The notes: generated from the letters alone by a model not told the origin. Positions 47,212-56,238 are shown, counted from the first letter of the stretch. The stretch is 64,000 bases of DNA from Nannocystis pusilla (GCF_020073745.1 NZ_JAIRAU010000024.1:1-64000), one strand, 5' to 3'. Translations and numbers: made by a program.

Positions 47212-48444
47212 TCAGCCGACCCGGCCGAAGATGAGCGAGGTGTTGACGCCGCCGAAGGCGAAGTTGTTGCTCATGACGACGCCGACCTCGATGTCGCGGA
47301 CCTCACGCACGTAGTCGAGGGCGGCGCAGCGGGGGTCGACCTCGACGAGGTTGCGCGTGGGCGCCAGGAAGCCCTCGCGCAGCATGGCGACCGAGAAGGC
47401 GGCCTCGATCGGCCCGCAGGCGCCCATGGTGTGCCCGGTGTAGCTCTTGGTCGAGGACACGGCGACCGGGCGGCCGAACACCTCGCGCGTGGCGTTGCTC
47501 TCGGCCACATCGCCGATGTCGGTGGCGGTGCCGTGGGCGTTGACGTAGTCGACGCGGTCGGGGGCGAGGCCGGCGTCGCGCAGCGAGCGGCGCATGGCCT
47601 CGCGCATGCCCTGCTCCGACGGGGCGGTGATGTGGAGGCCGTCGCAGTTGGTGCCGTAGCCGAGGATCTCGGCGTAGATGGTGGCGCCGCGGGCCTTCGC
47701 CCGCTCGTACGACTCGAGCACGACGGTGGCGGCGCCCTCGCCGACGACCAGGCCGTCGCGCTTGGCGTCGAACGGGCGCGGGCTGAGGTCCGGCCGCTCG
47801 TTGTAGTTGGTCGAGGTGGCGAACATCAGGTCGAAGGTGACCGCGGTCGTGTAGTGCATCTCGTCGGCGCCGCCGGCGACCATGACGTCCTGCAGGCCGT
47901 ACTTGACCGCCTCGTAGGCGCTGCCGATCGCCTGGGCCCCGCTGGCGCAGGCGGAGGTGACCGGGACCACGCGCCCGCGGATGCCGAAGAACTGGGCCAG
48001 GTTGGCGGCGCAGGTGTGCGGCATGAACTTGAGGTAGCTGGTCGACTGCAGGCCCTTCATGCTCATGGTGGTGAGCAGGGTGGTGCAGAACTCCGCCAGC
48101 GCCTCGGACGAGCCCGAATTGGAACCAAAGGACAGGCCGGTGGCGCCCGAGCCGAGGGTCTCCTCGTCGATGCCCGCGTCGGCCAGCGCCTGCTCGGCGC
48201 TGTAGGCCGCCAGCAGGGCGACGCGGCCCATGGTGCGGACCTTCTTGCGGTGCCAGCGACGCTCGAGCTCGAGGCCGCTGACGACGCCGGCGAGGCGGGT
48301 CCGCATCTCGCCGACGCGGTCCCACCCCGGCATGGCGACGATGCCGTGCCGCCCGCTGCGCAGCGAGGCGGTGGCCTCGGTGAGGTTGTGGCCGATCGGG
48401 CAGGCGATGCCGACGCCGGTGATGACGACGCGACGCGGGTTCAT
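47212..48444 (-). CDS. Beta-ketoacyl-ACP synthase (FabF-like)
   Basis: 410 residues. Catalytic triad complete: Cys166 in VTSACASGAQA, His304 in NAHGTATDIGD and His339 in KSYTGHTMGACG. It condenses malonyl-ACP with acyl-ACP. SACASGAQA with an N-terminal RRVVITGVGIACPIGHN is FabF-like and also typical of aryl-polyene KS enzymes; the usual FGFGGTN is here NFAFGGVN. Coupled to the upstream dehydratase gene by ATGA. Dedicated to a secondary polyene or fatty acid rather than housekeeping, judging from the neighbours; not provable from sequence alone. Confidence 0.92.
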   Translation of the reverse strand: MNPRRVVITGVGIACPIGHNLTEATASLRSGRHGIVAMPGWDRVGEMRTRLAGVVSGLELERRWHRKKVRTMGRVALLAAYSAEQALADAGIDEETLGSGATGLSFGSNSGSSEALAEFCTTLLTTMSMKGLQSTSYLKFMPHTCAANLAQFFGIRGRVVPVTSACASGAQAIGSAYEAVKYGLQDVMVAGGADEMHYTTAVTFDLMFATSTNYNERPDLSPRPFDAKRDGLVVGEGAATVVLESYERAKARGATIYAEILGYGTNCDGLHITAPSEQGMREAMRRSLRDAGLAPDRVDYVNAHGTATDIGDVAESNATREVFGRPVAVSSTKSYTGHTMGACGPIEAAFSVAMLREGFLAPTRNLVEVDPRCAALDYVREVRDIEVGVVMSNNFAFGGVNTSLIFGRVG

Positions 48445-48908
48445 GACGCAGGCTCCACGAGGTCGGGGCGAGCGGCGGCCGCGAACTCGGCCGGGTCGCC
48501 GCGGAGGACGGTGACGGCGCCGCTGGCGAGGCGCTCGTCGCCGCGCGACAGCTGACAGTGGTACTGCGCCACCGGGCCGCTGGCCCACTGCTCGCGGCAG
48601 TGGACCCGCAGCTCGTCGCCGACGCGCAGGTGCGAGACCTCGAGCTCGAGGTCGCGGACGCCGAGCAGCAGGCCGCGGAACGGCCCGGCGTCGCCGCCGC
48701 GGGCCTTGTAGGCGAACATCGCGGCGACGGCCTGGGCGAAGTACTCGACGGCGAGCAGCGAGGAGGCGCGCTCGCCGGTGACGAACGGCGCCCCGGCCCG
48801 CACCGTGGCGCTGCAGGTGACGGACTGGACCTCGATCGCCGTCATCGCGTCGAGCAGCAGCATCGGCGGGCGATGCGGCAAGATCTCGGCGAGCGGCGGG
48901 AAGGCCAC
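48441..48908 (-). CDS. FabZ/ApeP-like hot-dog dehydratase
   Basis: 155 residues from a GTG. ILPHRPPMLLLDAMT is the N-terminal signature of ApeP-type 3-hydroxyacyl-ACP dehydratases of aryl-polyene clusters. SSLLAVEYFAQAVAAMFAY holds the Glu of the second hot-dog catalytic helix. Seven bases downstream of the ACP gene and overlapping the ketosynthase start by four bases. Confidence 0.85.
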   Translation of the reverse strand: MAFPPLAEILPHRPPMLLLDAMTAIEVQSVTCSATVRAGAPFVTGERASSLLAVEYFAQAVAAMFAYKARGGDAGPFRGLLLGVRDLELEVSHLRVGDELRVHCREQWASGPVAQYHCQLSRGDERLASGAVTVLRGDPAEFAAAARPDLVEPAS

Positions 48909-48915
48909 GGACCCG

Positions 48916-49185
48916 TCACTCCTGGGTCGGCGGCACGCTGGCGCTGGCGAGCTCGGACTCGACGAGGTTGACGATGTCCTCGACGGTGCGGATCTTCCGC
49001 GCGACCTGGACGTCGATCCGGCGGCCGGTGACCTCGTGCAGCTCGACGAACATGTCGATGGCGTCGATGCTGTCGAGGTCGAGGTCCTCGAAGAGCCGGG
49101 ATTCGGGGCGGATGTCGTTCGGGTCGAGCTCGAAGCTCTTGACCAGGATCCCGACGATCCGATTGTAGATTTCCGCGCGCGTCAT
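48916..49185 (-). CDS. Acyl carrier protein
   Basis: 89 residues. Ser39 in DLDLDSIDAIDM is the phosphopantetheine site. Flanking helices (EIYNRIVGILVKSFELDPNDI and VEDIVNLVESEL) fit a stand-alone ACP. Close to the aryl-polyene/ApeE-type ACPs that have DLxxDSIDxIDM rather than the DSLD of housekeeping ACPs. First of a tight group ACP-dehydratase-ketosynthase. Confidence 0.93.
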   Translation of the reverse strand: MTRAEIYNRIVGILVKSFELDPNDIRPESRLFEDLDLDSIDAIDMFVELHEVTGRRIDVQVARKIRTVEDIVNLVESELASASVPPTQE

Positions 49186-49344
49186 GCTGGGGGTCGTGGG
49201 GCGAATGGTACTTGCAGGGTCGAAAGAGGTAAAGGCGCTCGCGCCGGCCGGGTTCCGTGAGGCCGGACCTGGAGCCCGGGCCCGGCGCCGGACCCGGAGG
49301 GCCGTGAACGCCGGCTCGGCGGGCCGGGGCGTGCAGCGGCCGGC

Positions 49345-50970
49345 TCAGGCGAGGGGGTCTTGGAGCATGAATTCGTAGAGCGGCAAGGTGGGAGCCTCGC
49401 GCTGGGGGACGACTCCCAGCTCCTGCAAGATGGCGAGGCCGCGGTCGCGGGTGCCGTTGAAGATCGCCTCTGTGGTGCGCATCACCTGCCGCCGCGGGCG
49501 CGGCGCGAACATGTCGTCGACGAAGTCGACCAGGTCGAGCTGGTAGCAGAATTGACCGAGGTTCTTGCGGTAGTAGCCGCCCCGCGCGTGCATCTCGCGC
49601 TCGATCTGCTTGAAGAAGCGGGCGAAGTTCTCCAGGCCCTGGAGCACGAACTCTTTGCGCCGCAATTCGCCCTTCAGGTAGCGCAGGTCGAGGTGCTGGT
49701 CGGTGAAGAACGGCGCCGCCCACAGGTTGTAGTAGCAGGCGATGTCGAAGTCCCACTTGAGCTTGAGCAGCTCGTAGCTGCCGAGCACCGAGTAGAGGTC
49801 GCGGTAGAGCAGCACGGTGGCGGCGAACCGGAACTGCATGAACTCGTCGTAGGCGTCCGAGCGCTCGGCGATGTCGGCGCGGCTCTCGCCGGCGGCGTCG
49901 CGGGCGATGGTGTCGACGATGAAGTCGCTCTCGATGGCGATGAAGTCGCTGCCCGGGCTGTAGAAGGGGTCGGTGAAGGCGGCGGCCTCGCCGAGGAGGA
50001 ACCACCGGTCCTCGCCGCGGAAGAACCGCTTGGTGCCGTAGGCCAGCTGCTTGTACGAGAGGATGTCGATCAGCTCGGCCTGGCCGCCGCGCAGGAGGTC
50101 CCACACGGCCCGGTGGCCCTTGAGGAACTCGAGGAAGCCCTCGGGCTTGCGCCACGCGTCGCTGAACTGGGCCTTCTCGCCGACCCAGCCGACGCTCATG
50201 ACGTCCTGGCCGAGCGGGATGAACCAGATCCAGTAGCCGGGGTAGCAGAAGTGGGTGGTGCTGAGGAAGCGCGCGGTGTTCTGCACGCGGGCCCGGAATT
50301 CGGGCGGGCCCATGTCGTCCATGTCGGCGTGGCCGCGGAACCGCCCCCACACCGCGCTGATCGGCAGGTCGGTCGGGACGCGCAGCTCCTGGTCGCGGGC
50401 GACCAGGCTGGCCCGCCCGCTGGCGTCGATCAGCCACTTGCAGCGCCACCGCGTCTGCTGCTCGCCCTCGGTGACGGTGAACTCGTGCGTCCCGGGGCCC
50501 GCTTCGGGGCTGCTCGGCGCGAGCGTGAGGTCGTGGGCCTTGGCGCCGACGTGGATGTCGACACCTGCCTCTTTGTTCATGCGCAAAAGGTCAGTCTCGA
50601 GGCGGGCCCGGTCGAGCTGGAACGAGGGCAGGCGCAGCAGGTGGCGGCTGCCGAGCTCGGTCATGCTGAACAGGTCGGCGTCCTTCGCGGGGGTGTCGAA
50701 GAAGAAGCGGAGGCCGTTCTTGGGCAGCTGGTGCTGGTAGAGGTACGAGGTGAGGCCGAGCCGGCGGGTGAAATAATTGCCGGCGATCTCGACGGAGGAC
50801 TCGCCGACCTTGAACGAGCCCTGGGTGCTCTTCTCGAACAGGGCGACCGAGAGGCCGGGGACTTGCCGACGAAGTTGACGGGCGATCAGATTGCCTGCGA
50901 GACCGCCGCCCAGCACGGCGACGTCGACGGTACGAGCTGCTTCCACAAGGCCTCCGGGAGGTGATGACAT
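49345..50970 (-). CDS. Flavin-dependent halogenase-like oxidoreductase
   Basis: 541 residues from the ATG at 50970. The FAD-binding GGGLAGNLIARQLRR (residues about 17-31) is followed by KVGESSVE and the WxWxIP motif of tryptophan-type halogenases (GYWIWFIPLGQ). An AAAFTDPFYSPGSD stretch is the usual FAD-contact segment. Could be an active halogenase or a halogenase-like oxidase acting on an ACP-bound or aromatic group. Twenty-two bases downstream of the dehydratase gene. Confidence 0.85.
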   Translation of the reverse strand: MSSPPGGLVEAARTVDVAVLGGGLAGNLIARQLRRQVPGLSVALFEKSTQGSFKVGESSVEIAGNYFTRRLGLTSYLYQHQLPKNGLRFFFDTPAKDADLFSMTELGSRHLLRLPSFQLDRARLETDLLRMNKEAGVDIHVGAKAHDLTLAPSSPEAGPGTHEFTVTEGEQQTRWRCKWLIDASGRASLVARDQELRVPTDLPISAVWGRFRGHADMDDMGPPEFRARVQNTARFLSTTHFCYPGYWIWFIPLGQDVMSVGWVGEKAQFSDAWRKPEGFLEFLKGHRAVWDLLRGGQAELIDILSYKQLAYGTKRFFRGEDRWFLLGEAAAFTDPFYSPGSDFIAIESDFIVDTIARDAAGESRADIAERSDAYDEFMQFRFAATVLLYRDLYSVLGSYELLKLKWDFDIACYYNLWAAPFFTDQHLDLRYLKGELRRKEFVLQGLENFARFFKQIEREMHARGGYYRKNLGQFCYQLDLVDFVDDMFAPRPRRQVMRTTEAIFNGTRDRGLAILQELGVVPQREAPTLPLYEFMLQDPLA

Positions 50971-50992
50971 AGCCGATGGACGGCGCCGGCGC

Positions 50993-51373
50993 TCAAGACT
51001 GCGACGCGGCCGCCGTGGCAAAGGTCATGACGCCGACGGTGCAGGCCTGACCTTCGCGATCGATCTGGAAGTGCACCCGGGGCGGCTCGGCGTGCTCGCG
51101 CTCGAGGGTGAGCTGCAGCGCGTCGCCGGGGCCGATCGGCTGCTTGAATTTGAGCCTGCCGACCCTCGTGGGTTCGCCGAGCTCGGGCCACAGCGCGCGC
51201 ACCTGGTCGAGCACCAGGGCGACCAGCTGGGCCACGCCGGGCAACAGCGGCGAGCCGGGGAAGTGGCCCTCGAAATAGAGGAGGTCGGCGGGGACGCCGA
51301 CGGCGAAGGTCGCGCTCTCGCCGCCGGCGGTGCTGTCGCGACGCAGCAGCTCGAGGTCGAAGCGGTCGCGCAT
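50993..51373 (-). CDS. FabA/FabZ-like (ApeI-type) dehydratase
   Basis: 126 residues. LLYFEGHFPGSPLLPGVAQL carries the catalytic His and the dehydratase FPG...LPGV signature, as in ApeI and FabZ. Shorter than FabZ (about 150). Its ATG overlaps the dapB stop (TGATG), so it is co-translated with a lysine-pathway gene. Together with the ApeP-like gene there are two dehydratases in the block. Confidence 0.87.
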   Translation of the reverse strand: MRDRFDLELLRRDSTAGGESATFAVGVPADLLYFEGHFPGSPLLPGVAQLVALVLDQVRALWPELGEPTRVGRLKFKQPIGPGDALQLTLEREHAEPPRVHFQIDREGQACTVGVMTFATAAASQS

Positions 51374-52197
51374 CAGCCGAGGTCGCCGAGGCCGATGACG
51401 TCGGCCATGGTGTAGAGGCCAGGCGCCCTGCCGGCGACCCAGCGGGCGGCTCGCAGGGCGCCGCGGGCGAAGATCGCCCGGTCGAAGGCGCGGTGGGTCA
51501 GCTCGAGGCGCTCGCCCTCGGCGAGGAACATGAGGGTGTGCTCGCCGATCGAGTCGCCGCCGCGGACGGCGGCGACGCCGATCTCGCCGCGCTCGCGCGG
51601 GCGGGCCTGCTCGCCGGCCCGGTCGGTGCGCATGACGCCCTCGAGCTCGCGGCCGGTGGCCTTGGCCACGGCCTTGGCGATCCGCAGGGCGGTGCCCGAA
51701 GGGGCGTCGCGCTTGTGGCTGTGGTGGATCTCGAGCAGCTCGGCGTCCCAGCTCTCGCCGAGGGAGCCGGCGACGAGGCCGGCGATCTTGGTCAGCAGGG
51801 TCACGCCGACGCTGAAGTTGGCGGCGCTGACGATGGCGATCTCGCGCGAGGCGGCGCGCAGCAGCTCGCGCGTCGACTTTTGCAGGCCGGTGGTGCCGAG
51901 CACCAGCGGCACCCCGGCCTCGACGCAGCGGCGGATGTTGGCGTCGGTGGCGGGGGCGAGCGAGAAGTCGACGACGACGCTGTTGCGGCGCGGCCTGAGG
52001 TCGTCGACGACGGTCACGCCGATGTCGTGCAGGCCGGCGAGGCGCCCGGCGTCCTGGCCGAGCCCGGCGCCGCCCTCGCGGTCGACGGCGGCCTCGAGGA
52101 TCAAGGAGTCGCTGAGCACGATCTCGCGGATGAGAGTCTTGCCCATGCGCCCGCGGGCGCCGACGATGCTGATGGGGACGAGGCGTTCGGTCGTCAT
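51373..52197 (-). CDS. dapB: 4-hydroxy-tetrahydrodipicolinate reductase
   Basis: 274 residues. The NAD(P)-binding SIVGARGRMGKTLI, LVLGTTGL, the active-site EIHHSHKRDAPSGTALR and the C-terminal LELTHRAFDRAIFARGALRAARWV are all diagnostic. Second step of the diaminopimelate/lysine branch, which supplies peptidoglycan. Follows dapA after a 68-bp gap holding palindromes, and overlaps the next dehydratase start. Confidence 0.97.
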   Translation of the reverse strand: MTTERLVPISIVGARGRMGKTLIREIVLSDSLILEAAVDREGGAGLGQDAGRLAGLHDIGVTVVDDLRPRRNSVVVDFSLAPATDANIRRCVEAGVPLVLGTTGLQKSTRELLRAASREIAIVSAANFSVGVTLLTKIAGLVAGSLGESWDAELLEIHHSHKRDAPSGTALRIAKAVAKATGRELEGVMRTDRAGEQARPRERGEIGVAAVRGGDSIGEHTLMFLAEGERLELTHRAFDRAIFARGALRAARWVAGRAPGLYTMADVIGLGDLG

Positions 52198-52257
52198 GGC
52201 GGTCTGGGGCTGGCTTTGAGGACCTGTCTCGAAGAGCAGGCGAGCTGGCCTTGGGGA

Positions 52258-52275
52258 CCTGTCGCTCAGGACAGG
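52258..52275. repeat. Dispersed palindrome between dapA and dapB
   Basis: CCTGTC-GCTCAG-GACAGG, 6-bp stem, overlapping the dapA stop codon (52266-52268). An imperfect second copy (CTGTCTCGAAGAGCAG) lies at about 52224-52239. Confidence 0.7.
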
Positions 52276-53168
52276 AGGCCGAGGGTGCGGAGGGTGTCGG
52301 CGAGGGCCAGGCCCTCGCGGCTGGTGGGGTCGATGGCGACCAGCGGGAGGCGGAGATCGCCGGCGCAGCGGCCCTGGAGGGCGACGGCGGCCTTGACGGG
52401 GATCGGGTTGGGCTGGCCGAACAGGGCCCGGGCGAGCGGGTAGTGGCGGTCGTGCACGGCGCGGGCGTCGTCCCAGCGGCCGGCGGCGGCGGCGTCGCAC
52501 AGCCCGGCGACCCACTGCGGGGCGACGTTGGAGGTGACCGAGATGACGCCGTGACCGCCGAGCGCGAGGAAGGGGAACACGGTGAAGTCGTCGCCCGAGA
52601 GCAGGGCGAATTGCGGGCGCTGGTGCAGCAGCTCGCGCAGGCGCGCGGCCCGGTTCAGGTCGGCGGTGGCCTCCTTGATGCCGACGATGCCGGGGATCGC
52701 CGCCAGCTCGGCGACGGTCTCGGCCTGCAGGTCGACGCCGGTCCGGCCGGGCACGTTGTAGACGACCACCGGCAGGCCGCTGGCCTCGGCGACGGCGCGG
52801 AAGTGGGCGACGAGGCCGGCCTGGGTCGGCCTGTTGTAGTAAGGAGTGACCTGCAGCGTGCCGTCGGCCCCGGCGGCCTTGCAGGCGCGCGCCAGCTCGA
52901 CGGCCTTGGCGGTGTCGTTGGCCCCGGCGCCCGCGAGCACGGGGACGCGCCCGCGCGCGGTCTTGACGACCAACTCGACGACGCGGAGGTGCTCGGCCAC
53001 GCTCAACGTCGAGGCCTCGCCGGTGGTGCCGCACGGCACGAGCCCGTGGATCCCGGCGGCGATCTGCGACTCGGCGAGGGCGACGATCGCCGGCTCGTCG
53101 AGCTCGAGCGCGCCGCCGCTGCTGCGCCGCATGGGAGTGATCAGGGCGGTGAGGGCTCCGCGGAACAT
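52266..53168 (-). CDS. dapA: 4-hydroxy-tetrahydrodipicolinate synthase
   Basis: 300 residues. TPM at the N-terminus, VPCGTTGEASTLS, YYNRPTQAGLVAHF, VVYNVPGRTGVDL and the Schiff-base Lys in VGIKEATADL all match DapA, which condenses pyruvate with aspartate semialdehyde. First gene of the operon with dapB. Confidence 0.97.
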   Translation of the reverse strand: MFRGALTALITPMRRSSGGALELDEPAIVALAESQIAAGIHGLVPCGTTGEASTLSVAEHLRVVELVVKTARGRVPVLAGAGANDTAKAVELARACKAAGADGTLQVTPYYNRPTQAGLVAHFRAVAEASGLPVVVYNVPGRTGVDLQAETVAELAAIPGIVGIKEATADLNRAARLRELLHQRPQFALLSGDDFTVFPFLALGGHGVISVTSNVAPQWVAGLCDAAAAGRWDDARAVHDRHYPLARALFGQPNPIPVKAAVALQGRCAGDLRLPLVAIDPTSREGLALADTLRTLGLLS

Positions 53169-53178
53169 GAGCGGGCGG

Positions 53179-53184
53179 ACACTA
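53179..53184 (-). promoter_or_regulatory. Putative -10 box of a leaderless promoter
   Basis: TAGTGT on the minus strand, ten bases before the dapA ATG at 53168. Confidence 0.55.
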
Positions 53185-53301
53185 GCACAGGCTCGCAGGA
53201 GCGCGCGCGTCCGCCGGGCGCAGGGGCCCGCCCGCGCGCCGCCGCGTCCGCGACCGCGCCGACGGGCGCGCCCGAGCGCGACGGTGCGGGTCCGGCGACG
53301 C

Positions 53302-53775
53302 TCAGGCGCCGGGTGGGGTCGGCCAGGAGATCGCCTCGTGGACGGCCAGGAGCTGCAGACCCTCGGCGCCGAGGCGGGCGAGACACAGGCTGGCGCTGGC
53401 GGGGCTCGGGCGCGCGCCGCCGGCGATCGGGAAGGTGTGCTCGCCGGCCTCGCTGCGGCAGCGGGTCGAGGTGACGGTGACGCTGGTGCGCCCCGGGAGG
53501 GCCGGGACCGGGCGGAAGACGGCGGCGATCAGGTGCAGCGCGGGGTCCAGGGGGGCGTCGTGCCAGCGGACGACGACGCCGCTGCCGGGCTGGAAGGCGG
53601 CGTAGAGGCGCGCGCGCGAGCGCTGGGCCAGGCGCTCCACCAGGGCGAGGGCGTGGCCGTGGAACGGATCGGCCGCGAGGACGCGCGCGACCACCCGGCG
53701 GGCCTGCTCGAGGTGGTCCTGCTGCATGTACAGCTGCGCGAGCGTGGCGCTGACGAGGGCGGGCGCTTCAGACAT
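53302..53775 (-). CDS. Small TPR-containing protein of unknown function
   Basis: 157 residues. Residues 1-52 look like one and a half TPR helices pairs (ATLAQLYMQQDHLEQARRVVARVLAADPFHGHALALVERL). The rest is a beta-rich domain (GSGVVVRWHDAPLD..., TSVTVTSTRCRSEAGEHTFPI). No family recognised. It overlaps the ribF stop by eight bases, so it is translated from the same message; no obvious link with flavin synthesis. Confidence 0.72.
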   Translation of the reverse strand: MSEAPALVSATLAQLYMQQDHLEQARRVVARVLAADPFHGHALALVERLAQRSRARLYAAFQPGSGVVVRWHDAPLDPALHLIAAVFRPVPALPGRTSVTVTSTRCRSEAGEHTFPIAGGARPSPASASLCLARLGAEGLQLLAVHEAISWPTPPGA

Positions 53776-54766
53776 GGTCGTCGTCCCAGGTGGAGGCGGC
53801 GCCGAGGACGGCGCGGGCGAGCCAGTCGGGGGTGAGGAGGGGCCGCGCGACCTCGATGTCGCGGGCGATCTGCTCGACCAGGGCGGCCGCCGAGGGGAAG
53901 CGGGCCTCGTCGCGCAGCCGCGCCGCGAAGGCGACCTCGACCGGGCGGCCGTAGAGGGCGTCGCCGAGGTCGACGTCGAGCGCGTGGACCTCGAGGGTGC
54001 GGGCCAGGCCGGCGCCGAAGGTCGGGTTTTGACCCAGGTTCATGACGGCGGGCCAGAGGGTGCCGGCGTCGCGGTCGGGGGTGACGAGCGCGAGCGCGCC
54101 GGCGTAGACGCCGGGGGGCGGGAGGAGCGGGTTGTGGACGCCGACGTTGGCGGTCGGGAAGCCGAGGCCGCGGCCGCGGCGGGCTCCGGGGACGACGGGG
54201 CCCTCGACGCTGTAGGGGCGGCCGAGCATGGCCGCGGCCGCGCTCAGGTCGCCCTGCACGATCGCGCGGCGGATCGCCGAGCTGCCGAGCTTGGCCCGCG
54301 TCGGGTCGGACGGCAGGCTCACCTCGGCCACGATTTCGGTGGCGACGCCGGCCGGGGCCAGGAGGCGGCGCAGGTCGTCGGGGCCGCCGGCCCGGCCGGA
54401 GCCGAAGCGGAAGTCGGGGCCGACGACGACGGCGCTCGGCCGCAGGCCGGCGAGCAGCAGGTGCTCGACGAAGGCGTCGGGCGAGGTGTCGGCGAGGGCG
54501 CGGGTGAACGGCAGGACGACGAGGCTGTCGACGCCGAGCGCCGCGGCGACCCGGGCGCGCTGGTCCGGGGTCTGGAGGCGGGGCGGCGCGCGGTCGGGGG
54601 CGAGGAGCTGGGCGGGGTGCGGCTCGAAGGTGACGAGGGCCACACGGGGCGCGAGCCCGGCGGCGCGGCGGAGGAGCGCCTGGTGGCCGAGGTGGAGGCC
54701 GTCGAAGGCGCCGATGCACGCTGCCGTGCCGGGCGGGAGGGGCGAGGGCTGCCGCAGGAGGCGCAT
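53768..54766 (-). CDS. ribF: Bifunctional riboflavin kinase / FAD synthetase
   Basis: 332 residues. The adenylyltransferase half has IGAFDGLHLGHQALL, VVVGPDFRFGSGRAGG and LGSSAIRRAIVQGD. The riboflavin kinase half has RRGRGLGFPTANV, PPPGVYAG, MNLGQNPTFG, and LEVHALDVDLGDALYGRPVEVAF. It makes FMN and FAD, the latter needed by the halogenase-like enzyme nearby, though this is a housekeeping gene. A TAGCTT box lies 15 bases before the start. Confidence 0.96.
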   Translation of the reverse strand: MRLLRQPSPLPPGTAACIGAFDGLHLGHQALLRRAAGLAPRVALVTFEPHPAQLLAPDRAPPRLQTPDQRARVAAALGVDSLVVLPFTRALADTSPDAFVEHLLLAGLRPSAVVVGPDFRFGSGRAGGPDDLRRLLAPAGVATEIVAEVSLPSDPTRAKLGSSAIRRAIVQGDLSAAAAMLGRPYSVEGPVVPGARRGRGLGFPTANVGVHNPLLPPPGVYAGALALVTPDRDAGTLWPAVMNLGQNPTFGAGLARTLEVHALDVDLGDALYGRPVEVAFAARLRDEARFPSAAALVEQIARDIEVARPLLTPDWLARAVLGAASTWDDDHV

Positions 54767-54916
54767 GGGCGACCGGCGGCGAAGCTAGCACGCGCGCGGG
54801 GGCGCGGAGCGCGGGCGGCGCGGGGCTTGGCTCACGCGCGACGGCGCCGGGACGGCGTCGCCGGTGGCGAGGCCGAGGTCCCGTGCAGTGGAAGCGGTCG
54901 TGGCGGCGAGAAGGTG

Positions 54917-54922
54917 TAGGGT
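54917..54922 (+). promoter_or_regulatory. Putative -10 box of a leaderless promoter
   Basis: TAGGGT, six bases before the ATG at 54929. Confidence 0.5.
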
Positions 54923-54928
54923 TGGGAC

Positions 54929-55288
54929 ATGCCGCGGATGTCGTTCGGTCTCTGGTTGGTCCTCGTGCTCGGCTGCGGCGAGTCCGCCCGCGAGGTGTAC
55001 ACGCAAGGGATGAAGGCCGAAGGCGAGGCCGAGCGCGGGCCGTGCAAGCTGGTCTTCGATCCGCAGCTCGGGGAGAACGTGATCTCCGCCGACCAGATCC
55101 AGAGCTGTCTCAAGGGCCAGGAGGAGGCGCTGGCGCTGTACGACAAGGCGGCGGGGCTCGGGCTCAAGGACCTCGACTTCGAGCGCACGCACGAGCAGGC
55201 GCGCGAGCGGGCCAGGCGACTGCAGGGGATGTTGACGACGCTGCGGGAGCTCGAGCAGCCGGAGTATCCCGGCGGCAAGGCGCCGTAG
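54929..55288 (+). CDS. Small lipoprotein of unknown function
   Basis: 119 residues. Signal MPRMSFGLWLVLVLGC with lipobox VLGC. The mature part is helical and charged (SAREVYTQGMKAEGEAER, EEALALYDKAAGLGLKDLD, THEQARERARRLQGML), resembling one or two TPR-like helices, with one Cys pair (GPCKLVF...IQSC). No family recognised. Convergent with the haem-motif lipoprotein at 55313. Confidence 0.75.
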   Translation: MPRMSFGLWLVLVLGCGESAREVYTQGMKAEGEAERGPCKLVFDPQLGENVISADQIQSCLKGQEEALALYDKAAGLGLKDLDFERTHEQARERARRLQGMLTTLRELEQPEYPGGKAP

Positions 55289-55312
55289 CGCGGGACTCGC
55301 TGCCGTCGCGGC

Positions 55313-56230
55313 TCAGGGCAGGGCGCCGCCCTCGATCCAGCGGACGATGGCCAGCATCTCGTGGTAGGGCAGCGGGGCCTCGGGGGGCATCGGGGCGCCG
55401 CGGACGCCGTGGAGGGCCTGGCCGTCGTCGTCGCGCAGGAGCACCTGCACCAGGAAGCTCTCGGAGGGGCGGCGCGGGGCGACCATGGGGAAGCCGGTCG
55501 ACTGCGGATGGGTGGGCAGGACCAGGCCGGCGAACGCGTCCTGCGGGGAGGACAGGTCGAGGCGCTCGTAGGCGAGGTCGTCGGGGTCGCGGTGGCAGCT
55601 GCAGGCGGGGTTGTTGGCGGCGAACACCTGGCCGGGCGCGAACAGGTCGGTGAGGGTCGGGGCGGGCTCGGGCGGGTCGGCCTTGTCGTCGTCGCCGGGC
55701 TCGCGGACGTAGAACTGGAGGATGAAGAGGGGGCCGGCGTCGTCGGCGACCCACCCGGGGGTGCCGACGTCGAGCTGCTCGCCGGCCCAGCCCACGGCCG
55801 AGGGGGCCAGGCGGACGCGGTGGAGCACGCCGGGGACCAGCGGCTCCTTGGCGCGCAGCGAGACGACGCTGCCGGGGCACCAGGGGGCGTCCGCGGTGCC
55901 GCTGCGCTCGCCGGGCGGGCGCCAGGCGAACAGCTGCAGGTCGAGCTGGGTGTCGAAGATGACGAGGCCGGAGCGCAGCGAGGCGTCGAGGTCGTCGAGG
56001 GCGCGGGGGTCGAGGGTGCCGGAGAAGCAGAAGTCGATCTGGGCCCCGGGAGGCACGTCGGTCGCCATGGGGCCGGGGATCGTCTCGAGGATCTCGAGGC
56101 GCTCGGAGATCGGCTCGAAGCGCGGCGTGTCGCTGACGCGGGTGCAGGCGAGGGCCGCTGCGAGGGCGATCCCGGCGGCGAGGCGGGCGGCCGGGCGCGC
56201 GGAGAGCGGTCGCTCGCGGCGGGACGACAT
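55313..56230 (-). CDS. Lipoprotein with Ig-like and cytochrome-like regions (CXCH)
   Basis: 305 residues from the ATG at 56230, giving a signal with lipobox LAC. Residues about 40-175 look like a bacterial Ig-like (Big_5) domain, beginning ILETIPGPMATDVPPGAQIDFCFSG. A region about 200-305 resembles a planctomycete-type cytochrome: NNPACSCHRDPDD (a CXCH, not CXXCH), then MPPEAPLPYHEMLAIVRWIEGGA at the C-terminus. Shortening of the haem motif makes covalent haem binding doubtful. Single gene, convergent with that at 54929. Confidence 0.72.
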   Translation of the reverse strand: MSSRRERPLSARPAARLAAGIALAAALACTRVSDTPRFEPISERLEILETIPGPMATDVPPGAQIDFCFSGTLDPRALDDLDASLRSGLVIFDTQLDLQLFAWRPPGERSGTADAPWCPGSVVSLRAKEPLVPGVLHRVRLAPSAVGWAGEQLDVGTPGWVADDAGPLFILQFYVREPGDDDKADPPEPAPTLTDLFAPGQVFAANNPACSCHRDPDDLAYERLDLSSPQDAFAGLVLPTHPQSTGFPMVAPRRPSESFLVQVLLRDDDGQALHGVRGAPMPPEAPLPYHEMLAIVRWIEGGALP

Positions 56231-56238
56231 CGGCCTGC

